Shown piece by piece: positions 63,773-64,000 of a stretch of DNA of 64,000 nt. Below the pieces are notes generated by a model, which was not told where the DNA came from, ran no database searches, and saw only the letters and a program-made list of their open reading frames with translations. Both the position numbers and the translations under genes were made by a program. Numbering within the stretch: position 1 is the stretch's first letter; every line of letters begins with the position of its first letter. The stretch is from CAVZCC01 sp963773765 (lineage in GTDB: Bacteria > Actinomycetota > Acidimicrobiia > Acidimicrobiales > Microtrichaceae), in assembly GCA_963773765.1 (NCBI GenBank), contig CAVZCC010000004.1, positions 62,001 through 126,000 of the forward strand, written 5' to 3'.

Positions 63773-64000
63773 ATGGATGAACAGGACCTGCTCGACGCAG
63801 CCCGCGCCGTGGTCGGCACCGACACCGAGGTCCTGGCCGCCGGGATCTTCGGGCTGCAGAACACCCAGGTCGCCGCCGTCGTCGGTGGCATGGCCGCCGG
63901 CGCAGCGCTGTCCGCCGTGCCGGGCGACTCGCCGCTGCTGGACGGCGCCACCACCGCCGTGGCCATGCACACCGCCCGTGAGGTGTCGGCCGCGGCCCAG
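63773..64000 (+). CDS. Unidentified protein, 3' end outside the window
   Basis: At least 76 residues, beginning MDEQDLLDAARAVVG and with an Ala/Gly-rich stretch (AAVVGGMAAGAALSAVPGD). The frame is open to the last base. TAGCGT at 63761-63766 is 6 nt before the ATG, the leaderless pattern, and the codon use is like that of its neighbours. Family not recognised. Confidence 0.65.
   Translation, partial: MDEQDLLDAARAVVGTDTEVLAAGIFGLQNTQVAAVVGGMAAGAALSAVPGDSPLLDGATTAVAMHTAREVSAAAQ

Noticed and set aside
1..64000. Phage, transposon, toxin-antitoxin, CRISPR or defence island
   Set aside because: No integrase, transposase, phage structural, Cas or restriction gene is seen; apart from the intein the window is housekeeping sequence. 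No tRNA or rRNA gene was recognised either.

Overview
The window is about 70% G+C, densely packed, and reads as a chromosomal housekeeping segment of a high-GC actinomycete. Gene types and order suggest the class Acidimicrobiia: an archaeal-style ProRS before rimP-nusA-ylxR-infB, actinobacterial-type DapD, SURF1, an MMPL transporter between RNase J and FtsK, and the lexA / LysM / nrdR / nrdJ block. This is inference from gene families; no rRNA or tRNA gene is present to test it. Many genes carry a TANNNT hexamer 6-9 nt before the start codon, the layout of leaderless mRNAs, which are common in Actinomycetota.

Layout. 1-7 kb: end of proS, then the translation/transcription operon rimP-nusA-ylxR-infB-DUF503 behind a promoter and a hairpin that may be an attenuator. 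7-10 kb (minus strand): a lipoprotein and a large DUF4012 membrane protein. 10-18.6 kb: rbfA-truB-ribF, an alpha/beta hydrolase, rpsO, pnp, an M16 peptidase and a small membrane protein. 18.6-31 kb: serB, an enoyl-CoA hydratase, dapB, a DedA-like protein, an acyl-CoA ligase, SURF1, two TetR regulators, a ferritin-like diiron protein, a protein of unknown function, dapA and RNase J. 31-42 kb: MMPL transporter, ftsK, an Fe-S protein with Fer4_19 and CDGSH domains, an SMP-30 protein, rimO, pgsA, cinA, an LLM flavoprotein and thpR. 42-54 kb: a septum-formation-family protein, recA, miaB, a degenerate phosphotransferase, miaA, dapF, hflX, dapC, a polyproline membrane protein, dapE and dapD. 54-64 kb: lexA, its divergent LysM partner, nrdR, a RibD-type reductase, nrdJ with an intein, a sulfotransferase-like protein, a quinone oxidoreductase and a truncated last gene.

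How the genes work together. All six dap genes from dihydrodipicolinate synthase to epimerase (dapA, B, C, D, E, F) lie here and encode the succinylase route to meso-diaminopimelate. The SOS circuit is visible: a LexA-type box in the recA promoter and four in the lexA/LysM intergenic region, where the LysM protein sits in the position of the YneA/ChiZ/DivS division inhibitors. Ribosome biogenesis and RNA processing dominate the first 18 kb. nrdR and the B12-dependent ribonucleotide reductase nrdJ are close neighbours; the intein of nrdJ ends immediately before the catalytic cysteine.

Data quality. Eleven genes (ylxR, infB, the acyl-CoA ligase, the 27.7-kb unknown, MMPL, ftsK, SMP-30, pgsA, the RibD-type gene and nrdJ with its intein) can be read as full-length proteins only if about 27 single extra bases and about 5 single missing bases are corrected. 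After correction the lengths are consistent with full-length products. I annotate them as one CDS each. Consensus indels are the simplest explanation, but the extra bases have a strong sequence pattern and are listed as a finding.
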